Position numbers and translations under genes: made by a program
Origin: Silvibacterium bohemicum
Lineage (GTDB): Bacteria > Acidobacteriota > Terriglobia > Terriglobales > Acidobacteriaceae
Length of the DNA: 64,000 nucleotides
NCBI RefSeq assembly: GCF_001006305.1
Contig: NZ_LBHJ01000003.1
Span: forward strand, 671,709-735,708
Reading direction: 5' to 3'
The notes under the pieces: generated by a model
The model's database searches: none
The model's input: the letters and a program-made list of their open reading frames with translations, nothing else
What the model was told of the DNA's origin: nothing
In this document: positions 34,714-43,520 of the stretch, piece after piece
Layout: each line of letters starts with the position of its first letter
How positions within the stretch are numbered: the stretch's first letter is position 1

Positions 34714-35658
34714 ATGAATGAAGAACTGATGACATTGAGTAATCGATCGACGGAGCAAGGGGCAAGGTCTACCTCTCAAACTGTGGTGAACCGGTTTATT
34801 GGGGATCAAGTCCATCCGGTAACAGACACTCTGGCGGTCGAAGAACCGCTTGAATTGCAGCTTGCTTACGGGCCCTCCAGCTCACGTCGAGTGAAGTCGA
34901 TCTCTGTCACGATGCGGACTCCCGGCCACGACTTCGAGCTGGCCGCGGGATTTCTCCTGACCGAGGGTATCGTCGGCGATTCTGCCGACATAAGCGAGAT
35001 CAGCTATGTCGTAGGCTCTGCGAATGAAGTCCGCCTCACTCCGCCGGCTCCGAATGCGATAGTGTTGCCTTACCAACCGGAGCGCAATGTCGTTCGCGTC
35101 GAGCTTGCCGCGGATGTAGCGGTCAGCATGGCGAACCTCGAACGCAACTTCTACACAACCTCCAGTTGCGGTATTTGCGGAAAAGCATCCCTGTTGGCTT
35201 TGCGTACGGTCTGCCCGCCGCGCGCAGCGAATAGTCTCAAGGTTGCAGCCAATCTGCTCTATTCGCTCCCTGACAGACTTAGAGCGGGCCAGGATGTATT
35301 CGAAAGAACGGGCGGTCTCCATGCTTCGGGGCTGTTTGATTCTGACGGAGACCTTCACGCCATTCGGGAGGATGTTGGGCGTCATAACGCGGTGGACAAG
35401 CTCATTGGAGCGGAGTTCCTTGCCGACCGGACCCCACTTCGCGACCGCATACTTTTGCTATCTGGCAGGGCCAGTTTCGAACTGCTGCAAAAAGCACTCA
35501 TGGGCGGCATTCCAATGGTTGTCTCGGTTGGAGCACCTTCGAGTCTCGCGGTTCAGGTAGCGAAGGAGTTTGACATCACTCTGATCGGCTTCCTGAGAGG
35601 CGATCATTTCAACGTCTATAACGGAACAGAACGCATCTCTGGGGCCATCGCAAAATAG
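34714..35658 (+). CDS. fdhD: Formate dehydrogenase accessory sulfurtransferase FdhD
   Basis: Protein of 314 residues that transfers sulfur from the desulfurase IscS to the molybdenum cofactor of formate dehydrogenase. The catalytic CxxC is in TTSSCGICGKASL; other family marks are TPGHDFELAAGFLLTEGI, REDVGRHNAVDKLIG and SGRASFELLQKAL. It is separated by about 9 kb from the formate dehydrogenase operon at 43521-48984, yet both have operator elements upstream. I choose the ATG at 34714; the frame is open to 34657 but those 19 residues are not conserved in type. Confidence 0.93.
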   Translation: MNEELMTLSNRSTEQGARSTSQTVVNRFIGDQVHPVTDTLAVEEPLELQLAYGPSSSRRVKSISVTMRTPGHDFELAAGFLLTEGIVGDSADISEISYVVGSANEVRLTPPAPNAIVLPYQPERNVVRVELAADVAVSMANLERNFYTTSSCGICGKASLLALRTVCPPRAANSLKVAANLLYSLPDRLRAGQDVFERTGGLHASGLFDSDGDLHAIREDVGRHNAVDKLIGAEFLADRTPLRDRILLLSGRASFELLQKALMGGIPMVVSVGAPSSLAVQVAKEFDITLIGFLRGDHFNVYNGTERISGAIAK

Positions 35659-35668
35659 GAGGAACAAC

Positions 35669-36052
35669 ATGAAGCTGCGTATCAAAGGGAATTCAGTGCG
35701 CCTAAGGTTGTTGCGTTCTGAAGTGAATACGCTCATTGAAACCGGTCGTCTCGAAGAGAAGATCCATTTCGGTTCAGCCGAGGACGCTTTCTTGATATAC
35801 CGATTGGAACATGAGGCCGGTTTGGCGAATGTTGAAGTTCGCCATGAACAGTCAGAGGTCACAATCATTCTTCCGACGCAGCAGACCGTCGCATGGGCTG
35901 AGACCAATCAGATCGGCATTTATTCCGCGGTCGATCTTGGCGGACATGGAACTCTGGACGTCATCGTCGAGAAGGACTTCGCCTGCTTGGACCTGAGTGA
36001 CGCAGACAATCATGACACATTTCCTAACCCTCAAATTGGAGCTGTCTGCTGA
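35669..36052 (+). CDS. DUF7009-like small protein next to fdhD
   Basis: Protein of 127 residues beginning MKLRIKGNSVRLRLLRSEV and ending with VEKDFACLDLSDAD. I recognise this pattern from small proteins that often follow fdhD or molybdenum-enzyme genes, named DUF7009; the role is unknown. It starts 10 bases after fdhD with GGAGGAACAAC as ribosome site, so it is co-transcribed and probably works with formate dehydrogenase maturation. Confidence 0.75.
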   Translation: MKLRIKGNSVRLRLLRSEVNTLIETGRLEEKIHFGSAEDAFLIYRLEHEAGLANVEVRHEQSEVTIILPTQQTVAWAETNQIGIYSAVDLGGHGTLDVIVEKDFACLDLSDADNHDTFPNPQIGAVC

Positions 36053-36145
36053 CCGTAGCCCCCTGAATGAGGGGCAACTCTGGGCGCAGCGCATAAAACC
36101 GCGCGACTCTCTACGACCAGAGCTGCACTGCACGCGTGGGAAAGC

Positions 36146-37120
36146 CTACGGTATGGTGACCACAATGCGTGGTCTTCCTGGAGCATTCCAAGCCACTTCA
36201 ATCTCCTGGAGCGGCAGAACCCTCGTCACAATCTGCAGTCCGGCAGGTACGACTGCATCGAATACGTGCCTGATGGCGTCGAGTAGCTTCATCATTGGAA
36301 CACTCTTTACGCCGCTGCCCATTAGCTGAATGGCGGAAGACCGGAGAGCAGACCCGGTGAGATCAATCTTATCCTCGCCACTTGATGCTCCTACGTGGAC
36401 GAAACGGACGGGCGTCGCATCCTCCACCGACTTCGCGATGGCGGTGATTATCACTGTGGCGCTCTCACCCCACAGGTAGTCGATCACCACATCGATTCCG
36501 CCACCGAACTCTTTTTTGAGCGCCTGTTCATATTCATCCGCCCCCTGCGGGTTGGACGTGTCCAGCGAGAACGGGATCACCACGTCCGCACCCACAGACT
36601 GCAAAGCTTTAAGGTCGGCTTCACTGCGGCCCGTTGCAATTACTTTGCTCGCTCCGAGGTACTTGGCGAGTTGTACTGCCAGAGTCCCCGCCGATCCTGT
36701 CGCGCCGTTGATCAGTACTGTTTCTCCCGACCTCAGCTGTGCTCGTTCCACTAACGCCGCCCAGGCTGACATTCCGGGATTCGCTATAGCGGCCGCTGTG
36801 ACATCATCGAGTCCATCCGGTACCGGAACGCACAGTTCCTTACGAACGAGGGATTTCTCGGCCAGCGCTCCATAAGGAGCTTCCGGGAGGACGAAGTACA
36901 CGCGACGTCCGTCTGTAGTGCGGCCTACTCCATCGGCACCAGCTACGGACGGGAAGATGCCTTGCGCACTATAGTGGGAACCTGAGGAGCGCGACTTGCT
37001 GAATGGGCTGAGTGCCGATGCGCTGACCGTGACGACCTCCAGACGCTCCGTACCGGTGGGCTCAGGGAAATGACTGAATACTGGTGTCTCGCCGGCTGCC
37101 GCGATCACTGCTGCTTTCAT
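36146..37120 (-). CDS. Zinc-independent quinone oxidoreductase/alcohol dehydrogenase-like (MDR)
   Basis: Medium-chain dehydrogenase/reductase of 324 residues, resembling NADPH:quinone reductase (Qor). The cofactor motif is in VLINGATGSAGTLAVQLAKY, and the catalytic zinc ligands of true alcohol dehydrogenases are absent. Substrate unknown, likely a quinone or enone. I choose the ATG at 37120 with GGAGATTGTT before it; a frame to 37174 adds 18 residues. Operator element 4 is 121 bp upstream in the right orientation. Confidence 0.87.
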   Translation of the reverse strand: MKAAVIAAAGETPVFSHFPEPTGTERLEVVTVSASALSPFSKSRSSGSHYSAQGIFPSVAGADGVGRTTDGRRVYFVLPEAPYGALAEKSLVRKELCVPVPDGLDDVTAAAIANPGMSAWAALVERAQLRSGETVLINGATGSAGTLAVQLAKYLGASKVIATGRSEADLKALQSVGADVVIPFSLDTSNPQGADEYEQALKKEFGGGIDVVIDYLWGESATVIITAIAKSVEDATPVRFVHVGASSGEDKIDLTGSALRSSAIQLMGSGVKSVPMMKLLDAIRHVFDAVVPAGLQIVTRVLPLQEIEVAWNAPGRPRIVVTIP

Positions 37121-37857
37121 AACAATCTCCTTGTATTCGCCTGCAGATAAAGTTTCGTCTGCCGCGATTGTCAAACAGCGCCAGAATAAATTGAACTACG
37201 TTCTTCGTTGCCGGAATCAACGCGAAGCGTATGAGTCCGCCGAAATGCAGAAACGAGCAAGAGTTTTAGACGAGTTGGCATGGCGCTTCCTTCCAAGATT
37301 CATTTCAGATGGGTCTAGCCGACTGTTTATCGCGTTGGTTGGCATCACTCTGCCAACGCCTGACCAAAGGGGCTGGGGCGCTATCTGCATCACCCTGGTT
37401 TTAGCAAGTTCGGTAGGAGTTACTTTGCTATTTGGATTGCTTATGTCTCGTCTTTTTTGAGATAGCGTCTTCATCTGACTAGTCCAGATACAGGCTCTAC
37501 TTCTTAGCGAACTGCGAGGAACTGCGATGAGGGAGCTTCGAAAATATCGAATATTGGGTACAGCAGTTGAAGTTTTCTGCAGTTTCATATGTTTTCTGGG
37601 AGTCCGATCGATTCGACTTCGCATGCATGAGGAACGCGAGTTTCGCCGATGAAAGCTGGATGTACCAGTCGGGTCGCCACGTACCACCGCGTCGCGCGCC
37701 TGCTCACGATATTCCCTGTGCCCGTATGGGCGCAAAGGAAACGTCGAAATCAGCGCGTAGCAACAGTGATGCTCAACTCGGTGTGTCTTCGCCGGGCTAA
37801 ACAGCCGTGGAGTGACAGCCCACACCCCATTAACCAGGAACACCCCACGGAGACAAG
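37121..37857. other. Gap of about 740 bases with operator element 4
   Basis: Contains the core-only element at 37241-37270. A frame ending at 37460 would give a small protein with two hydrophobic segments (RLFIALVGITL, LVLASSVGVTLLFGLLM), but the element lies inside it and there is no ribosome site; I do not call it. The rest shows no recognisable gene. Confidence 0.45.
37241..37270 (-). promoter_or_regulatory. Operator element 4 (core only) before the quinone reductase
   Basis: On the minus strand: TCTAAAACTC, inner TTGCTCGTTTC, then TGCATTTCG, half-sites spaced 21 bp. It is 121 bp upstream of the ATG of the quinone reductase. The 44-bp upstream block of other elements is not in register here. 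Confidence 0.65.
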
Positions 37858-38841
37858 ATGAAGGAAGCAACTCTTGAAATTACCCGCCGTCACGCGATCC
37901 TCGGAGGTACAGCGTTTGCCTTGGCGGCAAGTTTGCCGGCGATGGCAAACGCGGCGACGCCGTACGAAGCACCCGGAAGCAGTCCAGCTTCCACCAACAA
38001 CGATCACGGAGATTCCGATATGAATACCTTTAAGACCAAAGACGGCGTATCCATCTATTTCAAAGACTGGGGCACTGGTCCGATTGTCACATTCTCACAC
38101 GGCTGGCCTCTGCAGGCGGATGCCTGGGATGCCCAGATGCTCTTCCTCGGCAAGCAAGGATATCGAGTGATTGCCCACGATCGCCGCGGCCATGGTCGCT
38201 CGTCCCAGACCTGGGGCGGGAATGACCTCGACACGTACGCGGACGATCTCGCGGAACTCTTTGATCATCTCAATGTCAAGGAAGCTACGATGGTCGGTCA
38301 CTCGACGGGTGGTGGTGAGGTCGTTCGATACATCGCCCGGCACGGGAACAAGCGTGTGAAGAAAGCTGTCCTGATCGGCGCTATTCCTCCGATCATGGTC
38401 AAAAGCGACAAGAATCCGGGTGGCCTGCCGATATCCGTATTCGACGGTCTCCGGAGTGGCGTCGCCGAAAATCGCGCGCAGTTCTTCCTCGATCTAAGTC
38501 TCCCCTTCTACGGATACAACAAACCTGACGCCAAGGTCTCCGAGGGTGCACGGCAGCAGTTCGTCAGTCAGGGCATGCAGTCTTCTGTCATCGCCTCTTA
38601 CGACTGCATCAAAGCATTCTCGGAGACAGACCAGACAGAGGATCTCAAGAAGATCGAGGTCCCAACCTTGATTCTGCAAGGTGACGCGGATCAGATCGTT
38701 CCGATCTCCGATTCAGGGATGCTCTCCGTCAAGATCATCAAGAACGCGACGCTGAAGGTGATCCCCGGCGCGCCTCACGGCATGTGTACAACTATTCCAG
38801 ATCAAGTCAATCAGGAACTTCTGACTTTCTTGAAGGCGTAG
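37858..38841 (+). CDS. Tat-exported alpha/beta hydrolase, non-heme haloperoxidase/esterase type
   Basis: Protein of 327 residues. A twin-arginine signal ([19 protein letters not shown], cleavage near ANA) sends it out of the cytoplasm. The mature part has [17 protein letters not shown], nucleophile Ser in GHSTGGGEV, Asp in [11 protein letters not shown] and His in GAPHGM, matching cofactor-free haloperoxidases and aryl esterases. Natural substrate is unknown. An internal ATG at 38020 ([11 protein letters not shown]) would give the cytoplasmic form seen in relatives; the GGAGA-like site at 37853 supports the long form. A hairpin follows the stop. Confidence 0.88.
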   Translation: MKEATLEITRRHAILGGTAFALAASLPAMANAATPYEAPGSSPASTNNDHGDSDMNTFKTKDGVSIYFKDWGTGPIVTFSHGWPLQADAWDAQMLFLGKQGYRVIAHDRRGHGRSSQTWGGNDLDTYADDLAELFDHLNVKEATMVGHSTGGGEVVRYIARHGNKRVKKAVLIGAIPPIMVKSDKNPGGLPISVFDGLRSGVAENRAQFFLDLSLPFYGYNKPDAKVSEGARQQFVSQGMQSSVIASYDCIKAFSETDQTEDLKKIEVPTLILQGDADQIVPISDSGMLSVKIIKNATLKVIPGAPHGMCTTIPDQVNQELLTFLKA

Positions 38842-38843
38842 TC

Positions 38844-38877
38844 GAGATGCTGGGCGGGGAAGCTCGCCCAGCATCTC
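38844..38877. terminator. Hairpin terminator after the haloperoxidase-like gene
   Basis: Arms GAGATGCTGGGCG at 38844-38856 and its complement at 38865-38877 around an 8-base loop, 2 bases after the stop. The following A-rich stretch means there is no T-run on this strand. Confidence 0.65.
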
Positions 38878-38928
38878 AAAGTGATCGATGAATGGCCGAC
38901 GCGGCAAGCTTTGCAAGAAGGAACAAAG

Positions 38929-40617
38929 ATGATCACAGCAGATGAACTTGCGAAGGTGCCGCTTTTCTCTCTCCTTTCAAAAATTCAGCGAGAAAGAGTG
39001 GGTCGCACGGCGGCCGATCTTCACGTGCGCGCCGGAGACTGGCTTACTCGCGAAGGAGATATGCCTTGCTTCTTTGTCGTCATCGAAGGGGGCGTCGAGT
39101 TCCTAAAAGAGATCGGTGGGGTAGCGCGCCCACTAGGCGTATATGAGTCAGAAGAGTGCTTCGGAGAAGTCCCTCTCCTGCTCGGTGCCAGGGTACTCGT
39201 CGGTCTTCGAGCCAGGGTCGACTCCCGAATCCTGAGGATGGACGGGCCTCTCTTCTACGAGCTCATCTCGGAATCGAAGAGGTGGAGCGAGCGCATTTTA
39301 GAGATTATGGCCACTCGCGTAGGCGGTGTCCAGGAGATGGTCTGCAAAACAAAAACTACCCGCGTTGTCGTCGTCGGGGACGAGAACCATTCACGTTGCC
39401 GGGACATTTTAAGCTTCCTCTCGCGCAGCCGAATTCCTTACTCCTGGGTCGATAGGATCTTCGACAGAGACCGCCTTCCCAGCGATTTGTCCATCCCCCT
39501 AGCAGGGTTGACCGCTATCATCGACGGGCAAACTGTACTCCATGAGCCAACCGAGCGTGAGCTGGCCGAAGCTCTCGGCATACAAACCAAACCACGTTTA
39601 CCTGCCTATGATGTCGTCATCGTTGGGGGCGGCCCAGCCGGTTTAGCCGCCGCAGTCTGCGGAGCCTCCGAAGGACTTAAAGTGCTGATGATCGAACAAG
39701 CCACGCCCGGTGGCCAGGCAGGAACCTCTTCACGAATCGAGAATTATCTGGGCTTTCCAGGAGGCATCTCTGGAGAAGAACTCAGCCAGCGAGCGCTCCA
39801 GCAGGCAAGCCGCTTCGGCTCGGAGATCGTGGTCTCGAGAAAGGTAGAGCAGATCGTGTTCTCCGGCGAAAAAAAGACTTTGACGCTGAACGGCGGAACA
39901 AGGATCGATGCACGCTCCATCATTCTCGCCATAGGGGTCGAGTGGCGATTGCTCGATGCAGCAGGAATCGACAGGCTCAGCGGACGTGGTGTTCTCTACG
40001 GTGCTTCTCGAACCGAGGCCATGGCAGTCGTAGGAAAACACATCTTCATCGTAGGTGGAGGAAACTCGGCAGGGCAGGCGGCTCTCTTCTTTTCGGGCTA
40101 TGCGGCTCGTGTTACTGTTCTCGTCCGCGGGGAAAGTCTCTCGCTAAGCATGTCGCAGTACCTTATCACCGAGATCGGCAACAAAGCCAATATCGCCGTA
40201 GAGGCCCACACCGAGGTCGTCTCCGTGGATGGCGCCAACAACCTTGAAACGATCCAGACACGGAATCGCCAGACAGGCGTAATCAGTCCCCGCGCAGCAG
40301 GCGCTCTCTTTATCATGATTGGCGCAACCGCCAATACCTCCTGGCTGCCTCACGAGATCCATCACGACGAACACGGCTATCTCTGCACCGGTCGCGATAT
40401 CGATGATATGTGGCGGCTCTCGCGTTTAGCCTATCCGTTGGAGACCAGCGTTCCCGGAGTATTTTGCGTCGGCGATATCCGCCACGGATCCATCAAGCGC
40501 GTTGCCTCCGGTGTCGGCGAAGGGAGTATGGTGATCTCATTCGTCCACCAGTATCTGTCCCTTTCCAATCACACCCCTGCCTTGGAATCGGCCTGTGACA
40601 TGCAAACGGGAAATTGA
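38929..40617 (+). CDS. Cyclic-nucleotide-binding domain fused to thioredoxin-reductase-like flavoprotein
   Basis: Fusion of 562 residues. Residues about 10-130 form a CRP/CNB-type domain (VPLFSLLSKIQRERV, GDMPCFFVVIEGGVEFL, ECFGEVPLLLG). About 145-225 is a linker with a glutaredoxin-like look. From about 235 comes the flavoprotein: FAD motif YDVVIVGGGPAGLAAAV, TPGGQAGTSSRIENYLGFPGG, NAD(P) motif IFIVGGGNSAGQAAL and CVGDIRHGSIKRVA. The redox CxxC of thioredoxin reductase is replaced in VLYGASRTEA, so it is not a disulfide reductase. It may be a redox enzyme controlled by a nucleotide. Start ATG 38929 has AAGGAAC upstream. Confidence 0.88.
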   Translation: MITADELAKVPLFSLLSKIQRERVGRTAADLHVRAGDWLTREGDMPCFFVVIEGGVEFLKEIGGVARPLGVYESEECFGEVPLLLGARVLVGLRARVDSRILRMDGPLFYELISESKRWSERILEIMATRVGGVQEMVCKTKTTRVVVVGDENHSRCRDILSFLSRSRIPYSWVDRIFDRDRLPSDLSIPLAGLTAIIDGQTVLHEPTERELAEALGIQTKPRLPAYDVVIVGGGPAGLAAAVCGASEGLKVLMIEQATPGGQAGTSSRIENYLGFPGGISGEELSQRALQQASRFGSEIVVSRKVEQIVFSGEKKTLTLNGGTRIDARSIILAIGVEWRLLDAAGIDRLSGRGVLYGASRTEAMAVVGKHIFIVGGGNSAGQAALFFSGYAARVTVLVRGESLSLSMSQYLITEIGNKANIAVEAHTEVVSVDGANNLETIQTRNRQTGVISPRAAGALFIMIGATANTSWLPHEIHHDEHGYLCTGRDIDDMWRLSRLAYPLETSVPGVFCVGDIRHGSIKRVASGVGEGSMVISFVHQYLSLSNHTPALESACDMQTGN

Positions 40618-40682
40618 CCGGATGGCGGTCGATCTCCCGCGCACGAAACAGGTGAAGGCCAAAATGAGGATCAGGGCCAGCA

Positions 40683-42341
40683 TTGGATTGGCCCGTCCCT
40701 TTCACGTTCGCGAACGCCCCAACTCTTGTGAAGACATTATTAGTTCCCAAATCGCATGTCGCGCCACCCTGTACGCAGGTAGGCTTCTCCACCGCAACTT
40801 CGCCGTGTTCGCCCACTGATCGTAAATGGATACTGGTGGCCACGATTCTGGGGTCTTCTCTTGCTTTTATGGACGGGTCGGTGGTCAATGTTGCGCTTCC
40901 GACTTTGCAAGCGAACTTCAAGGCAACCTCCGCTGGTATCCAGTGGGTCGTCCAGAGCTATGCCTTGTTCAGTGCAGCGTTACTACTACTCGGCGGCGCG
41001 ATCGGTGACCGATACGGACGGCGGCGAGCATTTCTCTGGGGAGTGATGCTCTTTGCACTGGCTTCAGCGGCCTGCGCAGCTTCGATTTCGATTGCCCAAC
41101 TCATAACGGCCCGGGCGGTGCAGGGGATTGGCGCAGCACTGTTGATCCCGCAAGGGCTCTCGATCCTATCCGCGTCTTTCGAGCCCGACCGCCGCGGTAG
41201 GGCCATCGGCACCTGGTCTGCATGGACGAGTGTCTTTGCCGCGCTTGGCCCAGTCGCTGGGGGTTGGCTTATGCAGGCGTGGTCCTGGCGGCTTATCTTC
41301 CTGTTGAATCTACCGCTCGCTCTTATAGTGATCCTCCTGGCGCCTCGGATTCCAGAGAGTCGCGCGGTTTATGAAGGTAAACCGGCGCAGCCACTAGATC
41401 GTCTGGGAGCTACTCTCGCTACTTCAGCGTTTGCCGCCATTATTTATGCGCTATCGTTCGCGCCCGAGTTCGGTTGGAGAGACCCAAGGGTCTTATGGCT
41501 TTTCGTCACCGGCTTGGCACTTTTGGCAGCGTTTCTCAGATCTCAGTCAGGGCGGGCGAGCGCTATGATGCCGCTGTCGCTCTTTCGAATTCCGCGCTTT
41601 CTCGCAGCCAACCTTCTTACGTTCCTGCTATACGGAGCACTGGTCGGAGCCCTTTATGTCACACCGTTCTATCTGATCCAGATACGACATTATGCTCCGG
41701 CTAAGGCCGGCGCAGTCTTTCTCCCGCTGATCGCTCTCATGTTTATCTTTTCGACCCGCGTTGGGGCACTCATTCCCAGAATAGGCGAATCGGTATTGCT
41801 ATCTGTCGGGGCAACACTCGCGGGGGCAGGCTTCGTCGCTTTCGCACTATCAGATCGACAGAACGGATACGTCCGGGCGATTTTACCCGGAGTGCTGCTT
41901 CTTGGCGCTGGAATGACTTGCGTAGTCGCGCCTCTCACGACCGCCGTCATGTCTTCGGTTCCCGAGAATTCTACAGGAATCGCGTCGGCAGTAAACAACG
42001 CATTCTCTCGACTCGCAGGACTGATATCCGTGTCCTTGCTCTCGCTCGTTCTAGCGCACGGATTCGCTACGAATCTAAGTGTCCGTCTTGGGTATTCCGG
42101 ATTGCCGCTAGAGGCACGCGCAGAGATGCTCACAAACCGATCTCGTCTGCATGCAGCTCCCATACCTTTAGGCCTCACACCGAACCAACGGAACGAGGCT
42201 GAATCGCTGCTTGACGCTGCCTTCCTGTCGGGGTTTCGTTCGGTCATGTTTGCCTGTGCTGCCGGGGCATGGGTCGGGGCGTTTGCAGTGCTTGTCCTAT
42301 TGCGGAAGCCGGCCCTTGAGACTGATGGCCTGCATCTCTGA
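40683..42341 (+). CDS. MFS transporter, DHA2 (EmrB/QacA) type
   Basis: Drug/proton antiporter of up to 552 residues with about 14 membrane segments. Motif D-like LAFMDGSVVNVALPTL, motif A in GGAIGDRYGRRRAFLWG and the long central segments VTILGSS and GWLMQAWSWRLIFLLNLPLAL fit the DHA2 family. No membrane-fusion partner (EmrA) is nearby. The first 45 residues are not typical, so the true start may lie further in, near residue 45 before DRKWILVATILG. A 9-bp hairpin overlaps the stop codon. Confidence 0.88.
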   Translation: MDWPVPFTFANAPTLVKTLLVPKSHVAPPCTQVGFSTATSPCSPTDRKWILVATILGSSLAFMDGSVVNVALPTLQANFKATSAGIQWVVQSYALFSAALLLLGGAIGDRYGRRRAFLWGVMLFALASAACAASISIAQLITARAVQGIGAALLIPQGLSILSASFEPDRRGRAIGTWSAWTSVFAALGPVAGGWLMQAWSWRLIFLLNLPLALIVILLAPRIPESRAVYEGKPAQPLDRLGATLATSAFAAIIYALSFAPEFGWRDPRVLWLFVTGLALLAAFLRSQSGRASAMMPLSLFRIPRFLAANLLTFLLYGALVGALYVTPFYLIQIRHYAPAKAGAVFLPLIALMFIFSTRVGALIPRIGESVLLSVGATLAGAGFVAFALSDRQNGYVRAILPGVLLLGAGMTCVVAPLTTAVMSSVPENSTGIASAVNNAFSRLAGLISVSLLSLVLAHGFATNLSVRLGYSGLPLEARAEMLTNRSRLHAAPIPLGLTPNQRNEAESLLDAAFLSGFRSVMFACAAGAWVGAFAVLVLLRKPALETDGLHL

Positions 42342-42857
42342 GATGCAGACTGCTCACGCGTCAGTCGCACGCGCAGTGCGCGACCGCGGGAACGTGGATC
42401 TCGCGATATTTGGTTCAACAGCCTATCGAGGGATGCAGCCGGGATCTTACCCGGTCCTCGTTGTTCATAGTTGTCATTAGGACGGAAGGTGACGAGATGT
42501 TGACGGCGATTGAGCGGACTTCGTCCTCTATTCCAATGAAGTTATTGATTCTCTAAATCTCAAATTTTGCAAATGCTTCAACTAGGCATGTGGTGACTGT
42601 GGCATGGGAATCTTTTGTAGCAATATGCAAACGATTTGGAGCATCGCGCATAGACGACTATCCAATGGATAACGTCTTCTATCTTCACGTATCGGTAGCT
42701 ACGACAAACGCTCGAGGCTTTGTAGGGCAAAATGCGAGGCCTGTAAATAGGGCCTTAAGTCATGAAGGCCGTGTATCGGAACAGATAGCGTTCTCTTTGG
42801 ACCGCGTTGAACGTAGTCGCCGCGGCAGCAGACAATTCATAAGAATCAAGGGGAAAG
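42342..42857. other. Gap between MFS gene and YceI pseudogene
   Basis: About 515 bases. It carries operator element 5. The 107-codon frame at 42590-42913 resembles the false frame at element 3 because both read through the same DNA element; I do not call it. Confidence 0.5.
42611..42684 (-). promoter_or_regulatory. Operator element 5 (extended form)
   Basis: Minus strand: TCCAAATCGT, inner TTGCATATTGC, then TACAAAAGA, 21-bp spacing; less perfect core than the others. The upstream block AGATAGAAGACGTTATCC starts exactly 44 bp before. It points away from the YceI pseudogene at 42858 and toward the 3' end of the MFS gene, so it may be a leftover with no target or act on the dead gene. Confidence 0.6.
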
Positions 42858-43407
42858 ATAAGCATCACGAACGCAACAACGCAAACAGCCTCAACGATCA
42901 CATGAACCATTGATCCTGCGCACTCACAAGCAGAGTTCAAGATCAGACCCATGATGATCTCGAACGTAAAAGATAGTTTCAGCGGCCTGAGCGGCAGGCT
43001 CATCGTAAACACCGCCGATGAGACCCTGAGCAGTATCGAGGCTTCTGTAGATATCGATAAGTTGGATACCGGCGACGGAAAACGCGATGCTCATCTCAAG
43101 AGCGCTGACTTCTTTCATCAGGAGCAGCATCCGAAGATGACTTTCAAGTCGACAATGGTCGAGAAAAAGGGGCGTTGAAGCATACTCGGTCACCGGTGAC
43201 CTCACCATCCACGGCGTCACGAAGCCAGTCACCTTTGCGGTTGAGGGTCCCAGTGCGCCCGGGAAAGACCCATTCGGCAACACCCGCATCGGCCTACCGG
43301 CTACGACGAAGATCAATCGGAGGCACTTTGGCTTGGCCTGGAATGCTGCGCTGGAAACAGGGGGCGTTTTGATCGGAGAGGACGTACAACTCGTTCTCGA
43401 TGTTTAG
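42858..43407 (+). pseudogene. YceI family protein, decayed
   Basis: The lipocalin-like YceI family is readable in order: TIDPAHSQAEFKIRP, MMISNVKDSFSGLSG, then VEAYSVTGDLTIHGVTKPV, and the end FGLAWNAALETGGVLIGED. Three lesions are seen. The start codon position reads ATA after AGGGGAAAG at 42858. The Trp expected before TIDPAH is TGA at 42903. One extra G in the run at 43168-43172 shifts the frame before VEAYS. Two lesions are G-to-A changes, so this is true decay and not a sequencing artefact. Confidence 0.78.
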
Positions 43408-43520
43408 TTCATCAGAGCTAGTTGAGTCAATCGACGCGCAGCGGAGCACGGCCAATTCGGCACTGTGTTCCGTTGCGTATCGTTGAATGTAACTGTCCAG
43501 TGGCCGCATCTGGATTCGAG

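Noticed and set aside
37131-37460. Small two-segment membrane protein.
   Set aside because: No ribosome site, overlap with operator element 4, and no recognisable family; the hydrophobic parts alone are not enough.
38929-40617. True thioredoxin reductase.
   Set aside because: The CxxC is absent and no thioredoxin gene is adjacent.
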